Shown: positions 34,589 to 43,874 of the stretch, one piece after another | How positions within the stretch are numbered: the stretch's first letter is position 1 | Layout: each line of letters starts with the position of its first letter | NCBI GenBank assembly: GCA_029055875.1 | Contig: JAIDCJ010000017.1 | Span: 1-54,563, forward strand | DNA length: 54,563 nt | Direction of reading: 5' to 3' | From: Clostridia bacterium | Lineage (GTDB): Bacteria > Bacillota > Clostridia > Christensenellales > Borkfalkiaceae | Translations under genes and position numbers: made by a program | Notes under the pieces: generated by a model | Database searches by the model: none | Told to the model about the DNA's origin: nothing | The model's input: the letters and a program-made list of their open reading frames with translations, nothing else

Positions 34589-35446
34589 TCAGTCACCTTT
34601 CACAAACATGGTACCGTATCCTTGATCGGAAAGCAGTTCCAACAAAATAGAATGTTTCACCCGTCCGTCGGTGATGAAAACGCGACCCACTCCGTTGCGT
34701 ATTGCATCTCTGCAACAGTGAACTTTGGGGATCATACCGCCCGAAATCACGCCGTCCTTTTCCAGAGATGGAATATCGGAAACGTAAACTTTATTGATTA
34801 AACTTTCTTCACGGTCTTTATCGCGAAGGAGTCCGCGGATATCCGTCATGAGAATCAGGCTTTCCGCTTTGAGCGCGCCCGCGATTGCAGAAGCCGCCGT
34901 ATCGGCATTCACGTTGTAAATGTTGCCCTCGTCGTCGTATCCTACGGTAGAAATGACGGGCAGATACCCGCAGTTCAGCGCGTCGATAATCACGTCGGGT
35001 TCAACTTTTTTGATTTTGCCGACAAAGCCGAGATCCTCGTTTTCCTTTTCACAGAGGAGCAGTCTTCCGTCGATTCCGCTAAGCCCCAACGCCTTTGCAC
35101 CCTGTGAGCAGAGCATATGAACGAGCTCTTTGTTGACTTTCCCCGCAAGCACCATTCTCACGACTTCCGCCGTTTCCGCATCGGTATATCTGAGTCCGTT
35201 TACGAAACGCGATTCGATTCCCATGCGTTTTAACGTTTGGGAAATTTCGGGGCCTCCGCCGTGCACCAAAACCACTTTGATTCCGACAAGTCTTAAAAGC
35301 GATAAATCGCGCATGACGGACTGCTTAAACTCGTCCCCGAGCATAGCGTTTCCGCCGTACTTGATTACGAGAATTTTATTATGATATTTTTCAATATAAG
35401 GCATTGCCTCTACGAGGAATTCCGCCTGCTGTTTCGTATCGCTCAC
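34589..35446 (-). CDS. argB: N-acetylglutamate kinase
   Basis: A 285-residue amino-acid kinase with LVIKYGGNAMLG and VVLVHGGGPEIS near the N-terminus and NVNADTAASAIAGAL further on. It phosphorylates N-acetylglutamate and in pathways using ArgJ recycling is commonly feedback-inhibited by Arg. The start is GTG 35446 with GGAGA 9 nt upstream, overlapping the argJ stop by 4 nt. Confidence 0.96.
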   Translation of the reverse strand: MSDTKQQAEFLVEAMPYIEKYHNKILVIKYGGNAMLGDEFKQSVMRDLSLLRLVGIKVVLVHGGGPEISQTLKRMGIESRFVNGLRYTDAETAEVVRMVLAGKVNKELVHMLCSQGAKALGLSGIDGRLLLCEKENEDLGFVGKIKKVEPDVIIDALNCGYLPVISTVGYDDEGNIYNVNADTAASAIAGALKAESLILMTDIRGLLRDKDREESLINKVYVSDIPSLEKDGVISGGMIPKVHCCRDAIRNGVGRVFITDGRVKHSILLELLSDQGYGTMFVKGD

Positions 35447-36657
35447 GTTCTGTAATCTCCGTTAATCTTTACGTAATCGTAAGTAAGGTCGCACCCCCAC
35501 GCCGTTGCGCCGAAATCGCCGTCATTCAGGGAAATATCGATGACGATTTCCTCTTGCGAGAGCACCGCTTTGGCGTGCTCCTCGGAGAACGGGATTCCCA
35601 TGCCCTTTTCGCATACGGGAAGCTCGCCCGCCGTGCTTTTGAATACGACGCCGATTTTATGAATATCGAGATTGGCGCCCGCATAGCCGAGTGCGCAGAG
35701 CACCCGTCCCCAGTTCGCATCACACCCGAACATTGCCGCTTTTACAAGGTTGGAATTGATGACCGATTTCGCCGCAAGACGCGCATCCTCTTTGGTTTTC
35801 GCACCGCTTACACGGCACTCCAAAAGCTTGGTTGCCCCCTCGCCGTCGCGCGCAAGCATTCTGCAAAGCGCACTCGTCACTGCGTGCAAAGCTTCGCAGA
35901 AAATCTCGTAGTCTGCATTCGCCTCGGTAATTTCTTTGTTGCCCGCAAGCCCGCTTGCGAGGATACCGAACGTATCGTTTGTGGAAGTATCCCGATCCAC
36001 GCTGAGCATATTGACCGAATCCTTCACGTCATCGGAAATTGCCTTTTGCAGCATCTTCGGCGTAATAGCAACGTCCGTCGTTACGAACATTAAAAGAGTT
36101 GCCATATTCGGGCAAATCATGCCCACGCCCTTGCAGATTGCGCCAATGTGGCATTTCTTTCCGTCCAGCTCGAATTCAAAAGCAATCTCTTTCTTGACGG
36201 TATCCGTCGTCATAATTGCTTCCGCGGCATAGCCGCTGTTATTGCCAAGCCCGTCTACAAGCTCCTTCATGCCGCTTGCAATGGGATCTAACGAGAGCTT
36301 CTGACCGATAACACCCGTAGACGCCACGATTACGTCCGTTGCGGGAATGCCCGTGTAGTCTTCCACCAGGGCGCACATCCCCTCGGCAATTTGTTCGCCG
36401 CCCTCGTTGCAGGTATTCGCGTTGCCGCTGTTCACGATAACCGCGCGCGCGTAGCCGTTTGCGACGTTCTTCTTCGTGACGAGAATGGGCGCACCCTTTA
36501 CTAAATTCTGCGTATAGACGCACGCCGCCGCGCAAGGCTTTTCCGCGACGATGAGCGCCAAATCTTTTTTGATTTTATTCTTACGGATTCCGCAATGGAC
36601 GCCGTTTGCCTTGAAGCCCTTGGGAGCGCAAACGCCACCCGATATTTGTTTCAACAT
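35443..36657 (-). CDS. argJ: Glutamate N-acetyltransferase / N-acetylornithine acetyl transferase ArgJ
   Basis: A 404-residue self-cleaving enzyme. The processing site is KGVGMICPNMATLLMF, with the conserved Thr after Ala as nucleophile. Cleavage gives alpha and beta chains. It recycles the acetyl group from N-acetylornithine to glutamate. No argA is seen in the window, so a bifunctional form is likely but cannot be proved from sequence. Confidence 0.96.
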   Translation of the reverse strand: MLKQISGGVCAPKGFKANGVHCGIRKNKIKKDLALIVAEKPCAAACVYTQNLVKGAPILVTKKNVANGYARAVIVNSGNANTCNEGGEQIAEGMCALVEDYTGIPATDVIVASTGVIGQKLSLDPIASGMKELVDGLGNNSGYAAEAIMTTDTVKKEIAFEFELDGKKCHIGAICKGVGMICPNMATLLMFVTTDVAITPKMLQKAISDDVKDSVNMLSVDRDTSTNDTFGILASGLAGNKEITEANADYEIFCEALHAVTSALCRMLARDGEGATKLLECRVSGAKTKEDARLAAKSVINSNLVKAAMFGCDANWGRVLCALGYAGANLDIHKIGVVFKSTAGELPVCEKGMGIPFSEEHAKAVLSQEEIVIDISLNDGDFGATAWGCDLTYDYVKINGDYRT

Positions 36658-36683
36658 TGTAATTACCCTATCTTTTGATTATA

Positions 36684-37607
36684 TCACAGTCCGATTCCTT
36701 CGTCAAGCCCCAGCGCAAGATTCATGTTCTGAATTGCCGCGCCCGAAGCGCCCTTTCCGAGGTTGTCGAGCCGCGCGGTGAGAAGAATCTGCTCCGCGTT
36801 GCCGTGAACGAAAATTTCCAAATTGTTGGTGCCGACAAGCGTATTCGCCGCAATAAAACCGCTCTCCTGCTGTCCTACAGAAATAAATCGACTTCCCACA
36901 TAGTGCTCTTTATAAAGTCCGAGGAGGTCTTCCACCGTCACTTTTTTCTTTAAGAGCGAGAGAAAGAGCGGTACGGTTACCGTCATGCCGCATTCAAAAT
37001 CGCAGATATACGGATTGAAAACTGGCTTCACCGCAAGCGAGCACTCCTTCATCATTTCGGGAATATGCTTGTGCGAGAGCGTGAGCGCATACAGGCGGGG
37101 TGAATCGTACTCCGCGCTCCTTGCCGCGTCGGTATATTGCGCGATTCCCGATTTGCCCGCCCCCGAATAGCCGCTGACCGCGTGGCACACGAAAGGATAG
37201 TCTTTCGGGGCGATTCCCGCCTTTATAAGCGGATAGACGAGCGAGATAAACCCGCTTGCATAGCAGCCGGGGTTTGCAATTCGCTTGCCCGATTGAATGC
37301 GCGCTCTGTGTTCTTTGGAAAGCTCCGGAAAGCCGTACGCCCAGCCCTCCGCCGTTCTATGCGCCGTGCTTGCGTCAATGATAATCGTTTTTGGATTTTC
37401 ACACAAACCCACCGCTTCGCGCGCGGCGTCGTCGGGCAGGCATAAAAACGTCACGTCGGACGAATTGATTGCTCTCTTTCGCGCCTCGGTATTTTTCCGC
37501 TCTTCGTCGGAAAGCGAGACGATTTGAATATCGTCCCGCCCGCTTAATCTTTCATAGATGCGAAGACCCGTCGTCCCCGCTTTGCCGTCAATAAAAACTT
37601 TGTACAT
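36684..37607 (-). CDS. argC: N-acetyl-gamma-glutamyl-phosphate reductase (short type)
   Basis: A 307-residue ArgC of the short type (VFIDGKAGTTGLRIYERL at the N-terminus). The nucleophilic Cys is in NPGCYASGFISL. It reduces the acyl phosphate to the semialdehyde with NADPH. The ATG shares one base with the argG stop (TAATG). Confidence 0.95.
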   Translation of the reverse strand: MYKVFIDGKAGTTGLRIYERLSGRDDIQIVSLSDEERKNTEARKRAINSSDVTFLCLPDDAAREAVGLCENPKTIIIDASTAHRTAEGWAYGFPELSKEHRARIQSGKRIANPGCYASGFISLVYPLIKAGIAPKDYPFVCHAVSGYSGAGKSGIAQYTDAARSAEYDSPRLYALTLSHKHIPEMMKECSLAVKPVFNPYICDFECGMTVTVPLFLSLLKKKVTVEDLLGLYKEHYVGSRFISVGQQESGFIAANTLVGTNNLEIFVHGNAEQILLTARLDNLGKGASGAAIQNMNLALGLDEGIGL

Positions 37608-38836
37608 TATTTGAGTTTCTTCTCGTCGAGAAGTGCTTTTACTTTAATGGGAAGTCCGAAGAGGTTAATGAAGCCCTCGGAATCTTTTTGCGAGTATGCG
37701 CCGCCGTCGTCGTCAAAGGTGGCAATATCTTCGCTGTAAAGCGAGTTGGGAGAAGTAATTCCCGCGCTCGTAAGGTTGCCCTTGTAAACGCGCAGTTTTA
37801 CGTCGCCCGTTACCGTTTCCTGCGTCTTGGAAACGAATGCGGAGAGCGCCTCTCTGAGCGGCGTGAACCACTGACCGTCGTAAACCATTTCGCCGAACTT
37901 AATAGCAATCAGCTGTTTATAGTGCATAGTCGCTTTATCGAGGCAGATGGTTTCGAGAAGGCGGTGTGCCTCGTAGAGAATCGTACCGCCGGGAGTTTCA
38001 TATACGCCGCGCGACTTCATACCGACGAGGCGGTTCTCTACCAAATCCGCAAGACCTACGCCGTTCTTGCCGCCGATTTCGTTGAGCTTTTCCACGATCT
38101 CCACCGCGCCGAGCTTCTTGCCGTCCACTGCGGTAGGAATACCCTTTTCAAAGTGAATGGTAACGTAGGTAGGCTTATCGGGCGCCTGAACAGGCGATAC
38201 GCCGAGTTCCAAGAAGCCCTCTTTTTCATACAGAGGCTCGTTTGCGGGATCCTCTAAGTCCAAACCCTCGTGCGAAAGGTGCCAAAGGTTTTTATCTTTG
38301 GAATAGTTGGTTTCGCGGTTGATTTTCAAAGGAATGTGATGCGCTTCCGCGTAATCGATTTCCTCGTCGCGGCTCTTGATATCCCAGATTCTCCAAGGCG
38401 CGATAATCTTCATTTCGGGCGCGAACGCTTTGATTGCGAGCTCGAAACGAACCTGATCGTTACCCTTGCCCGTGCAGCCGTGGCAGATAGCGTCCGCTTT
38501 TTCTTTCTTGGCGATCTCAACGATTGCCTTTGCAATGACGGGACGTGCAAACGACGTACCGAGGAGATACTTGTCCTCGTAAATCGCACCCGCCTGAATG
38601 GTCGGGAACACGTAGTCTTCTACGAATTCCTTTTTCAAATCAAGAACGTAGAGTTTGGAAGCACCCGTCTTTTTCGCTTTCTCTTCCAAGCCGTCGAGCT
38701 CGGTGCCCTGCCCTACGTCGCCCGATACGGCGACAACTTCGCAGTTATCGTAATTCTCTTTGAGCCAAGGGATAATGATAGAAGTATCAAGTCCGCCGGA
38801 GTATGCCAAAACAACTTTTTTGATTTTCTTTTCCAT
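37607..38836 (-). CDS. argG: Argininosuccinate synthase
   Basis: A 409-residue enzyme with the PP-loop [20 protein letters not shown] and the [15 protein letters not shown] segment. It joins citrulline and Asp. The start was set to ATG 38836, with AAGGA before it; 20 upstream codons of the open frame lie over the promoter. It is the first gene of the arginine operon. No argH (argininosuccinate lyase) is present in the window, so the last step must be encoded elsewhere. Confidence 0.96.
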   Translation of the reverse strand: MEKKIKKVVLAYSGGLDTSIIIPWLKENYDNCEVVAVSGDVGQGTELDGLEEKAKKTGASKLYVLDLKKEFVEDYVFPTIQAGAIYEDKYLLGTSFARPVIAKAIVEIAKKEKADAICHGCTGKGNDQVRFELAIKAFAPEMKIIAPWRIWDIKSRDEEIDYAEAHHIPLKINRETNYSKDKNLWHLSHEGLDLEDPANEPLYEKEGFLELGVSPVQAPDKPTYVTIHFEKGIPTAVDGKKLGAVEIVEKLNEIGGKNGVGLADLVENRLVGMKSRGVYETPGGTILYEAHRLLETICLDKATMHYKQLIAIKFGEMVYDGQWFTPLREALSAFVSKTQETVTGDVKLRVYKGNLTSAGITSPNSLYSEDIATFDDDGGAYSQKDSEGFINLFGLPIKVKALLDEKKLK

Positions 38837-38867
38837 AACTTTTTCCTTTTTTATTTCATTCCTTATT

Positions 38868-38896
38868 ATTATATAAACTATTCTAAACGAAGTCAA
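38868..38896 (-). promoter_or_regulatory. Promoter of the arginine operon
   Basis: Minus-strand TTGACT (38896-38891) and TATAAT (38873-38868), 17-bp spacer. Confidence 0.85.
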
Positions 38897-38915
38897 GCAT
38901 TTATGACCTATTCTC

Positions 38916-38933
38916 TTTGCATAAATGTATAAA
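38916..38933. promoter_or_regulatory. Candidate ARG box (ArgR/AhrC operator)
   Basis: TTTGCATAAATGTATAAA matches the ARG-box consensus TNTGNATWWWWATNCANA at all but two specified positions. It lies 20 bp upstream of the -35 box of the arginine operon, where an arginine repressor site would be expected. One box only was found with confidence. Confidence 0.45.
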
Positions 38934-38994
38934 TTACTATTTCACACGGCGGCAGAGCGGGAGCTTGCAAGGGCCGCTTTCACGCAATTCTTCT

Positions 38995-39720
38995 CTATGC
39001 GAATTTGATACGGAACTGAGACAAAAGTTCACCGCCTGAGCGCGCCTCGCAAATGGATTCACTTTCAAAATCTTCTCTGTATAGCGAGAGTTCCTGTCCC
39101 TCTTTTGCTTGCTTTACGTAAGCGATCTGAAACGATTTTACAGGGCGGAACTCTTCCATACTGAAACAGTCGCAAAAGAAATCGGCATAGCGCGTATTAT
39201 TTGCGTGCAGATAGTGGTCGCATTGACTGTTCCCTATACGCAGAGTATATATCTCTTTACCGCCGTCGAGTTTGGGGATTTTCCAAGCGGGAACTTCCAC
39301 CGTCTTCTCTTGGCGGTACGGGCAATTTTCATGCGCCGCACCGAGCGCTTCTGCGCCGAGTAAGGAAAACGTTTTCAAATCGACGAGACACCAGCGGGAA
39401 GTGAGATTCGCCCTCACCTCTCCCGAAACGCTCACGCGGTAAGCACGCTCGAAAATACCGTGACGGGGCGGAAGCGGCCAGGATTCCACCTTTACCTGCT
39501 CGCCAAGGCGCACGGGGCGCAGAATCTCGCAATAGGTGTTTACGATGATAAACCCCATATCCTTAGGTTTCAAGTCCGCATACCCGAAGCCGAGCTCGTC
39601 CGCACTCGTTCCCGCAATTTCCTGAGTCAAAGCGAGATATGCGGAAAGCTTTAACTCGTCCTTAAAATCGAAATCGGAATGACGCAGTATAAATTCCTGC
39701 GTACAACAATAAACCTTCAT
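38995..39720 (-). CDS. Acyl-ACP thioesterase
   Basis: A 241-residue double-hotdog protein of the acyl-ACP thioesterase (FatA-like) family: N-terminal EFILRHSDFDFKDELKLSAYL and central HANNTRYADFFCDCF, the second containing the conserved Asn/His region. It would release fatty acids from ACP and end elongation. The start ATG 39720 was chosen because the -10 box of a good promoter covers the upstream codons; only 6 nt separate the -10 box from ATG, implying a leaderless mRNA. Confidence 0.85.
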   Translation of the reverse strand: MKVYCCTQEFILRHSDFDFKDELKLSAYLALTQEIAGTSADELGFGYADLKPKDMGFIIVNTYCEILRPVRLGEQVKVESWPLPPRHGIFERAYRVSVSGEVRANLTSRWCLVDLKTFSLLGAEALGAAHENCPYRQEKTVEVPAWKIPKLDGGKEIYTLRIGNSQCDHYLHANNTRYADFFCDCFSMEEFRPVKSFQIAYVKQAKEGQELSLYREDFESESICEARSGGELLSQFRIKFA

Positions 39721-39726
39721 GCTGAA

Positions 39727-39755
39727 AGTATAGCATGAAGGCATTCAAAAGTCAA
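39727..39755 (-). promoter_or_regulatory. Promoter of the acyl-ACP thioesterase gene
   Basis: Minus-strand TTGACT (39755-39750), 17-bp spacer, extended -10 TGCTATACT (-10 hexamer 39732-39727). The start codon begins 7 nt after the last -10 base. Confidence 0.8.
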
Positions 39756-39770
39756 TGAAAGAATAAAATT

Positions 39771-40481
39771 TTACACACCCGAAGAGCCGCAGGCAAGGTA
39801 GGCAAGCGCACCCTCGGCAATGACGGAAGCGACCTTTTTCTGATAGCCCGCCGAAATTAAAAGCGCCTCGTCCTCGGGATTGGAAAGAAAGCCGCATTCC
39901 ACGATAACGGACGGATAATCACTGCAATTCAGAACGTAGTAATCCCCCTTGAGCGCAGTGAATTTACGGGTTGTTTCGGGCATTTCGTTGAATGCAGTCT
40001 GAATAGCACACGCGAGCGTTTTCGAGGAAGAAGAATCCTCGCGGAAAAACACCTGCGCCCCTCTGCGCGACGGAAGCGAGAAAAAATTCTGATGCACGGA
40101 AATGACGAGTACGGGCGCGTTTTGGTTAATGATTTCCGCGCGCTTTTGCATATCCCGCTTTTTATAGCCCGCCGTTGCGGTGCCGTAAAGCCCCGCTTCG
40201 GTCGGACGCGTCTGAACCACACGGAACCCCGCCTCTTCAAACTCTTCCTGCAAGTAGCGGGAAATGGCGAGGTTTACGTCGCTCTCCTTCGTTCCCGAGA
40301 CCGTTCCCACCACGCCGCCGTCAATACCGCCGTGTCCTGCGTCAATGATCACGGTAAGCCGCTGCGTATTCGCCGCAGCCGTTTTAGCCAAAGCAAAAAA
40401 GCAGACGCCGAACGTGAACATGACGGCAAGGGCAAGTCCCGTAAGTCCGAAAATGACGCGATGACGGTAAAAGAAATTCAT
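39771..40481 (-). CDS. N-acetylmuramoyl-L-alanine amidase, CwlD-like
   Basis: A 236-residue amidase_3 enzyme. An N-terminal membrane anchor (residues 10-32) is followed by the zinc site: His in IDAGHGGIDGGV, Glu in SGTKESDVNLAI, His in ISVHQNFF, and the catalytic Glu in VIVECGFLSNPED. The length and anchor match CwlD, which makes muramic-delta-lactam in spore cortex and is needed for germination. This supports a spore-forming lineage. Other anchored amidase_3 enzymes are the main alternative. Confidence 0.8.
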   Translation of the reverse strand: MNFFYRHRVIFGLTGLALAVMFTFGVCFFALAKTAAANTQRLTVIIDAGHGGIDGGVVGTVSGTKESDVNLAISRYLQEEFEEAGFRVVQTRPTEAGLYGTATAGYKKRDMQKRAEIINQNAPVLVISVHQNFFSLPSRRGAQVFFREDSSSSKTLACAIQTAFNEMPETTRKFTALKGDYYVLNCSDYPSVIVECGFLSNPEDEALLISAGYQKKVASVIAEGALAYLACGSSGV

Positions 40482-40519
40482 GTCCTATTCTATGAACCGC
40501 CCGCGCGGATTATGCTAAG

Positions 40520-41914
40520 TCACTTGCTTTGAATATACTCGTCTATCGCTTTTGCGGCGGCTTTTCCCGCGCCCATGGCGAGAATGACGGTTGCCGCACC
40601 GGTTACCGCGTCGCCACCCGCATATACGCCTTCGAGCGAGGTCTTGCCCGTTTCGTCTGCAACGATTTCGCCGTGCGGTTTGGTCTCAAGTCCCGCCGTC
40701 GTCCTCTTCATGAGCGGGTTGGGCGAGGTGCCGAGCGCGAGAATCACACAGTCGACATCGATTTCAAACTCGCTCCCCTTCTTTTCAACGGGGCGGCGTC
40801 TGCCCGAAGCGTCGGGTTCGCCGAGCTCCATTTCCACGCATTTGAGCGCGCATACGCAATCGTTCTCGTCCGCAAGAATTTCCACAGGGTTTGTAAGGAA
40901 TTTGAAAACGATTTCCTCTTCCTTTGCGTGCTCGATTTCTTCGAGCCGTGCGGGGAGCTCCTTCTCCGAACGGCGGTAGACGATATAAACGGTTTCCGCA
41001 CCCAAACGTTTTGCGCTTCTTGCCGCGTCCATGGCAACGTTGCCCCCGCCGACGACCGCTACTTTCTTCGCGGGATAGATAGGCGTTTCGCTGTCCTTTT
41101 CGTAAGCCTTCATGAGGTTGGTACGGGTTAAACATTCGTTTGCCGAGAACACGCCCTTTGCGCTCTCGCCGGGAATGCCCATAAAGCGGGGAAGCCCCGC
41201 GCCCGTGCCGATAAACACCGCCTCGAACCCGTACTCCGTTTTGAGCTCTTCCACCGTGAACACTCTGCCCACGACGGCGTTCGTTTCAAACTTGACGCCC
41301 GCATTCTTTAAGCCTTGCACCTCTTTTTCTACAATGGACTTCGGCAAACGGAATTCGGGAATGCCGTACACAAGCACGCCGCCTGCCGTATGTAACGCTT
41401 CAAACACCGTCACCTCATAGCCGAGCCTTGCCAAATCGCCTGCGCAGGTCAGACCCGCAGGGCCCGAACCGACAACGGCTACCTTATGTCCGTTGCTCTT
41501 CGTTTTGTTTGCCGTCTGTTTTCCGTTCGCGTTATGATAGTCGGCAACAAAGCGTTCCAGCCGTCCGATTCCCACGGGCTCACCCTTAATGCCGCGCGTG
41601 CATTTACCTTCGCACTGCGTTTCCTGCGGGCAGACTCTTCCGCACACGGCGGGTAGCGAGGACGTGCGGGCAATGACCCCGTACGCCTCTTCAAACTTGC
41701 CCTCTGCGGCAAGCGCAATGAAATCGGGAATATTTACCCCTACGGGGCAGCCCTCGACGCAAGGTCTGTTTTTGCAATTCAAACAGCGCTTTGCCTCGTC
41801 GATTGCGGCTTCCGCAGAATAGCCGAGCGTGACCTCTTCAAAGTTTTGATTCCTTACAAGCGGATCCTGCGTAGGCATGGGGTTTTTATCGGGACGCATA
41901 TTGAACCCTGGCAT
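40520..41914 (-). CDS. NADPH-dependent glutamate synthase small subunit-like / NfnB
   Basis: A 464-residue flavoprotein. An N-terminal cysteine cluster (CLNCKNRPCVEGCPVGV) precedes an FAD-binding Rossmann fold (VAVVGSGPAGLTCAGDLA) and an NADPH fold (VAVVGGGNVAMDAARSAKRLG). Annotated as gltA/SudA in many genomes. With the adjacent NfnA-like gene it most likely forms NfnAB, which bifurcates electrons between NADPH, NADH and ferredoxin. The start ATG 41914 has GGAGGG 8 nt upstream inside the previous gene; the 34 upstream codons are discarded. Confidence 0.88.
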   Translation of the reverse strand: MPGFNMRPDKNPMPTQDPLVRNQNFEEVTLGYSAEAAIDEAKRCLNCKNRPCVEGCPVGVNIPDFIALAAEGKFEEAYGVIARTSSLPAVCGRVCPQETQCEGKCTRGIKGEPVGIGRLERFVADYHNANGKQTANKTKSNGHKVAVVGSGPAGLTCAGDLARLGYEVTVFEALHTAGGVLVYGIPEFRLPKSIVEKEVQGLKNAGVKFETNAVVGRVFTVEELKTEYGFEAVFIGTGAGLPRFMGIPGESAKGVFSANECLTRTNLMKAYEKDSETPIYPAKKVAVVGGGNVAMDAARSAKRLGAETVYIVYRRSEKELPARLEEIEHAKEEEIVFKFLTNPVEILADENDCVCALKCVEMELGEPDASGRRRPVEKKGSEFEIDVDCVILALGTSPNPLMKRTTAGLETKPHGEIVADETGKTSLEGVYAGGDAVTGAATVILAMGAGKAAAKAIDEYIQSK

Positions 41915-41915
41915 A

Positions 41916-42758
41916 TCAGTTTCCCTCCTTCTTGTAAAGATTGCAATGTTTCTCTCTTGCTTCCGCCTCGAAAGGCGCATACGTTTTCGCGCGCTGCATT
42001 GCCTCGTCAAAGTCAATCAAATGCGCGTCGAAATCGGGCCCGTCCACGCAGGCGAATTTCATTTCCCCGCCTACGGTCACGCGGCAGCAGCCGCACATGC
42101 CCGTTCCGTCTATCATAATGGGATTCATGCTCGCAACCGTTTTCACGCCGTAGGGCTCGGTTGTCTTGGCAACGAATTTCATCATGATGAGCGGCCCGAT
42201 CGTGATTACCTCGTCAAACCGTTCCCCGCTCTCCAACAGACGGTTGAGCGGAATACACACGTTGCCTTTTTCGCCGTAGCTGCCGTCGTCCGTCATCATA
42301 ATAAAACGGTTGCTCGCTTCCTTAAATTCCTTTTCCAAAATCACGAGGTCGCGGCTGCGGAATCCGACGATAGAGGTCACGTCCGTACCCTGCGCTTTTA
42401 ACGCCCTTGCCACGGGAAGCGCGATGGCACAGCCCACGCCCCCTCCCACGACCGCAACTTTTTTCAGTCCCTGAATTTCGGTAGGCGTGCCCAAAGGGCC
42501 TACAAAATCGGCAATATATTCGCCCTCTTTCTTTTCATTGAGCCCCATCGTAGCTCCGCCGACCACCTGAAAAATAATCGTAACTGCACCGCTATTTTTA
42601 TCACAGCCCGCAACGGTGAGCGGAATGCGCTCGCTATGCTCGGTTGCACGGACGATGACGAACTGTCCCGCCAAGGCTTTTTTTGCGATAAACGGAGCCT
42701 CGATATCCAACCGCGTAACCGTTGGATTCAGGCTCTCCCGTTTGAGAATTTTATACAT
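41916..42758 (-). CDS. Sulfide/dihydroorotate dehydrogenase-like FAD/NAD-binding subunit, NfnA-like
   Basis: A 280-residue PyrK/NfnA-type protein: ferredoxin reductase-like FAD domain, NAD fold with VAVVGGGVGCAIALPVARAL, and a C-terminal iron-sulfur cysteine set (GMCGCCRVTVGGEMKFAC). In NfnAB this subunit holds the 2Fe-2S cluster and binds NAD(H). Its stop lies only 1 nt before the next gene's ATG. No dihydroorotate dehydrogenase gene is adjacent, which favours NfnA over PyrK. Confidence 0.85.
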   Translation of the reverse strand: MYKILKRESLNPTVTRLDIEAPFIAKKALAGQFVIVRATEHSERIPLTVAGCDKNSGAVTIIFQVVGGATMGLNEKKEGEYIADFVGPLGTPTEIQGLKKVAVVGGGVGCAIALPVARALKAQGTDVTSIVGFRSRDLVILEKEFKEASNRFIMMTDDGSYGEKGNVCIPLNRLLESGERFDEVITIGPLIMMKFVAKTTEPYGVKTVASMNPIMIDGTGMCGCCRVTVGGEMKFACVDGPDFDAHLIDFDEAMQRAKTYAPFEAEAREKHCNLYKKEGN

Positions 42759-42817
42759 AAGCTCTCCTTTTACCGCATAGACTTAGCGGACGTGTTTCTG
42801 AATGGTTTATGACTTTC

Positions 42818-42846
42818 ATTATATAACTTCACTGCCCCTATGTCAA
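42818..42846 (-). promoter_or_regulatory. Promoter of the nfnA-nfnB-like operon
   Basis: Minus-strand TTGACA (42846-42841) and TATAAT (42823-42818), 17-bp spacer, both perfect consensus. Confidence 0.9.
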
Positions 42847-42905
42847 ATCCTCGTCCAAAGGAAATAATTAGCAATGTGAAATTTTTCAAAAAAGGTAAAT
42901 CTTTC

Positions 42906-42934
42906 TTGACAATTTTGAATGACCGTTTTATAAT
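42906..42934 (+). promoter_or_regulatory. Promoter of the DegV gene
   Basis: TTGACA (42906-42911) and TATAAT (42929-42934), 17-bp spacer, perfect consensus. It diverges from the nfn promoter with 59 bp between the two -35 boxes. Confidence 0.9.
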
Positions 42935-42972
42935 GAAACTATTCAAACACAAAAAAATTGGAGTGAGAAAAT

Positions 42973-43842
42973 ATGACAAAAGTTAAAATCGTTACCGATT
43001 CAAACAGCGGCATTACGCAGGCGGAAGCCAAAGAGCTTGGTGTTTACGTTCTCCCGATGCCCTTTTTGATCAACGGCGAAGAATATTTTGAAGACATCAA
43101 TTTAACGCAGGAAGAGTTCTATAATCATTTGAAAGGCGACGCTGCGGTATCCACTTCCCAGCCCTCCATTGCAAGCGTAACCGAGCTTTGGGACGAGCTT
43201 TTGAAAGACGGCAGCGAAATCATTCACATTCCTATGTCGAGCGGACTTTCCGAGTCCTGCCATACCGCAGAGCGACTTGCAGAAGATTACAAAGGCAAAG
43301 TACACGTCATCGATAACCAACGCATTTCCATTACGCAAAGACAGAGTGTTTACGATGCAAAGTTGCTTGCCGACCACGGAATGAGTGCCGCAGAAATTGC
43401 TGCCCGCCTCATGGAAACAAAGATGGACGCAAGCATCTACATTTCGCTCGATACCTTAAAATACTTGAAAAAAGGCGGAAGACTCACTCCTGCCGCGGCG
43501 CTGATCGGCACCATTCTCAAAATCAAACCCGTGCTTCAAATTCAGGGCGAAAAGCTCGACGCATTCAAGAAAGTACAGACCCTGAAAAAGGCAAAGGAAG
43601 TAATTATTGCGGCCCTCAAATCCGACCTTGAAACCCGCTTCCCCCACCTTGTGAAAAGCGGAGAGATGCAGATTTCGATTGCACATACTGCGAACGAAAA
43701 GGAAGCCGAAATCTTCAAGGCAGAGCTTGAAAACGCGTTCCCCGAAATTCCGATTGTGTTTGTGGATCCCCTCTCTTTGAGCGTTTCCTGCCATATCGGC
43801 CCCGGTGCTCTGGCTGCGGCTTGTATGCGCGTAATCAAATAA
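42973..43842 (+). CDS. DegV family fatty-acid-binding protein
   Basis: A 289-residue DegV-fold protein: KIVTDSNSGITQAEAKELG at the N-terminus, TSQPSIASVTELW, IPMSSGLSESCHTAERLAE and a C-terminal HIGPGALAAACM. DegV/FakB proteins bind a fatty acid; those paired with FakA present it for phosphorylation. No fakA is nearby, so a FakB role is only inferred. GGAGTGAG precedes the ATG. Confidence 0.93.
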   Translation: MTKVKIVTDSNSGITQAEAKELGVYVLPMPFLINGEEYFEDINLTQEEFYNHLKGDAAVSTSQPSIASVTELWDELLKDGSEIIHIPMSSGLSESCHTAERLAEDYKGKVHVIDNQRISITQRQSVYDAKLLADHGMSAAEIAARLMETKMDASIYISLDTLKYLKKGGRLTPAAALIGTILKIKPVLQIQGEKLDAFKKVQTLKKAKEVIIAALKSDLETRFPHLVKSGEMQISIAHTANEKEAEIFKAELENAFPEIPIVFVDPLSLSVSCHIGPGALAAACMRVIK

Positions 43843-43874
43843 TCATCAAACGTAAAACCACACGAAAAAAAAGA

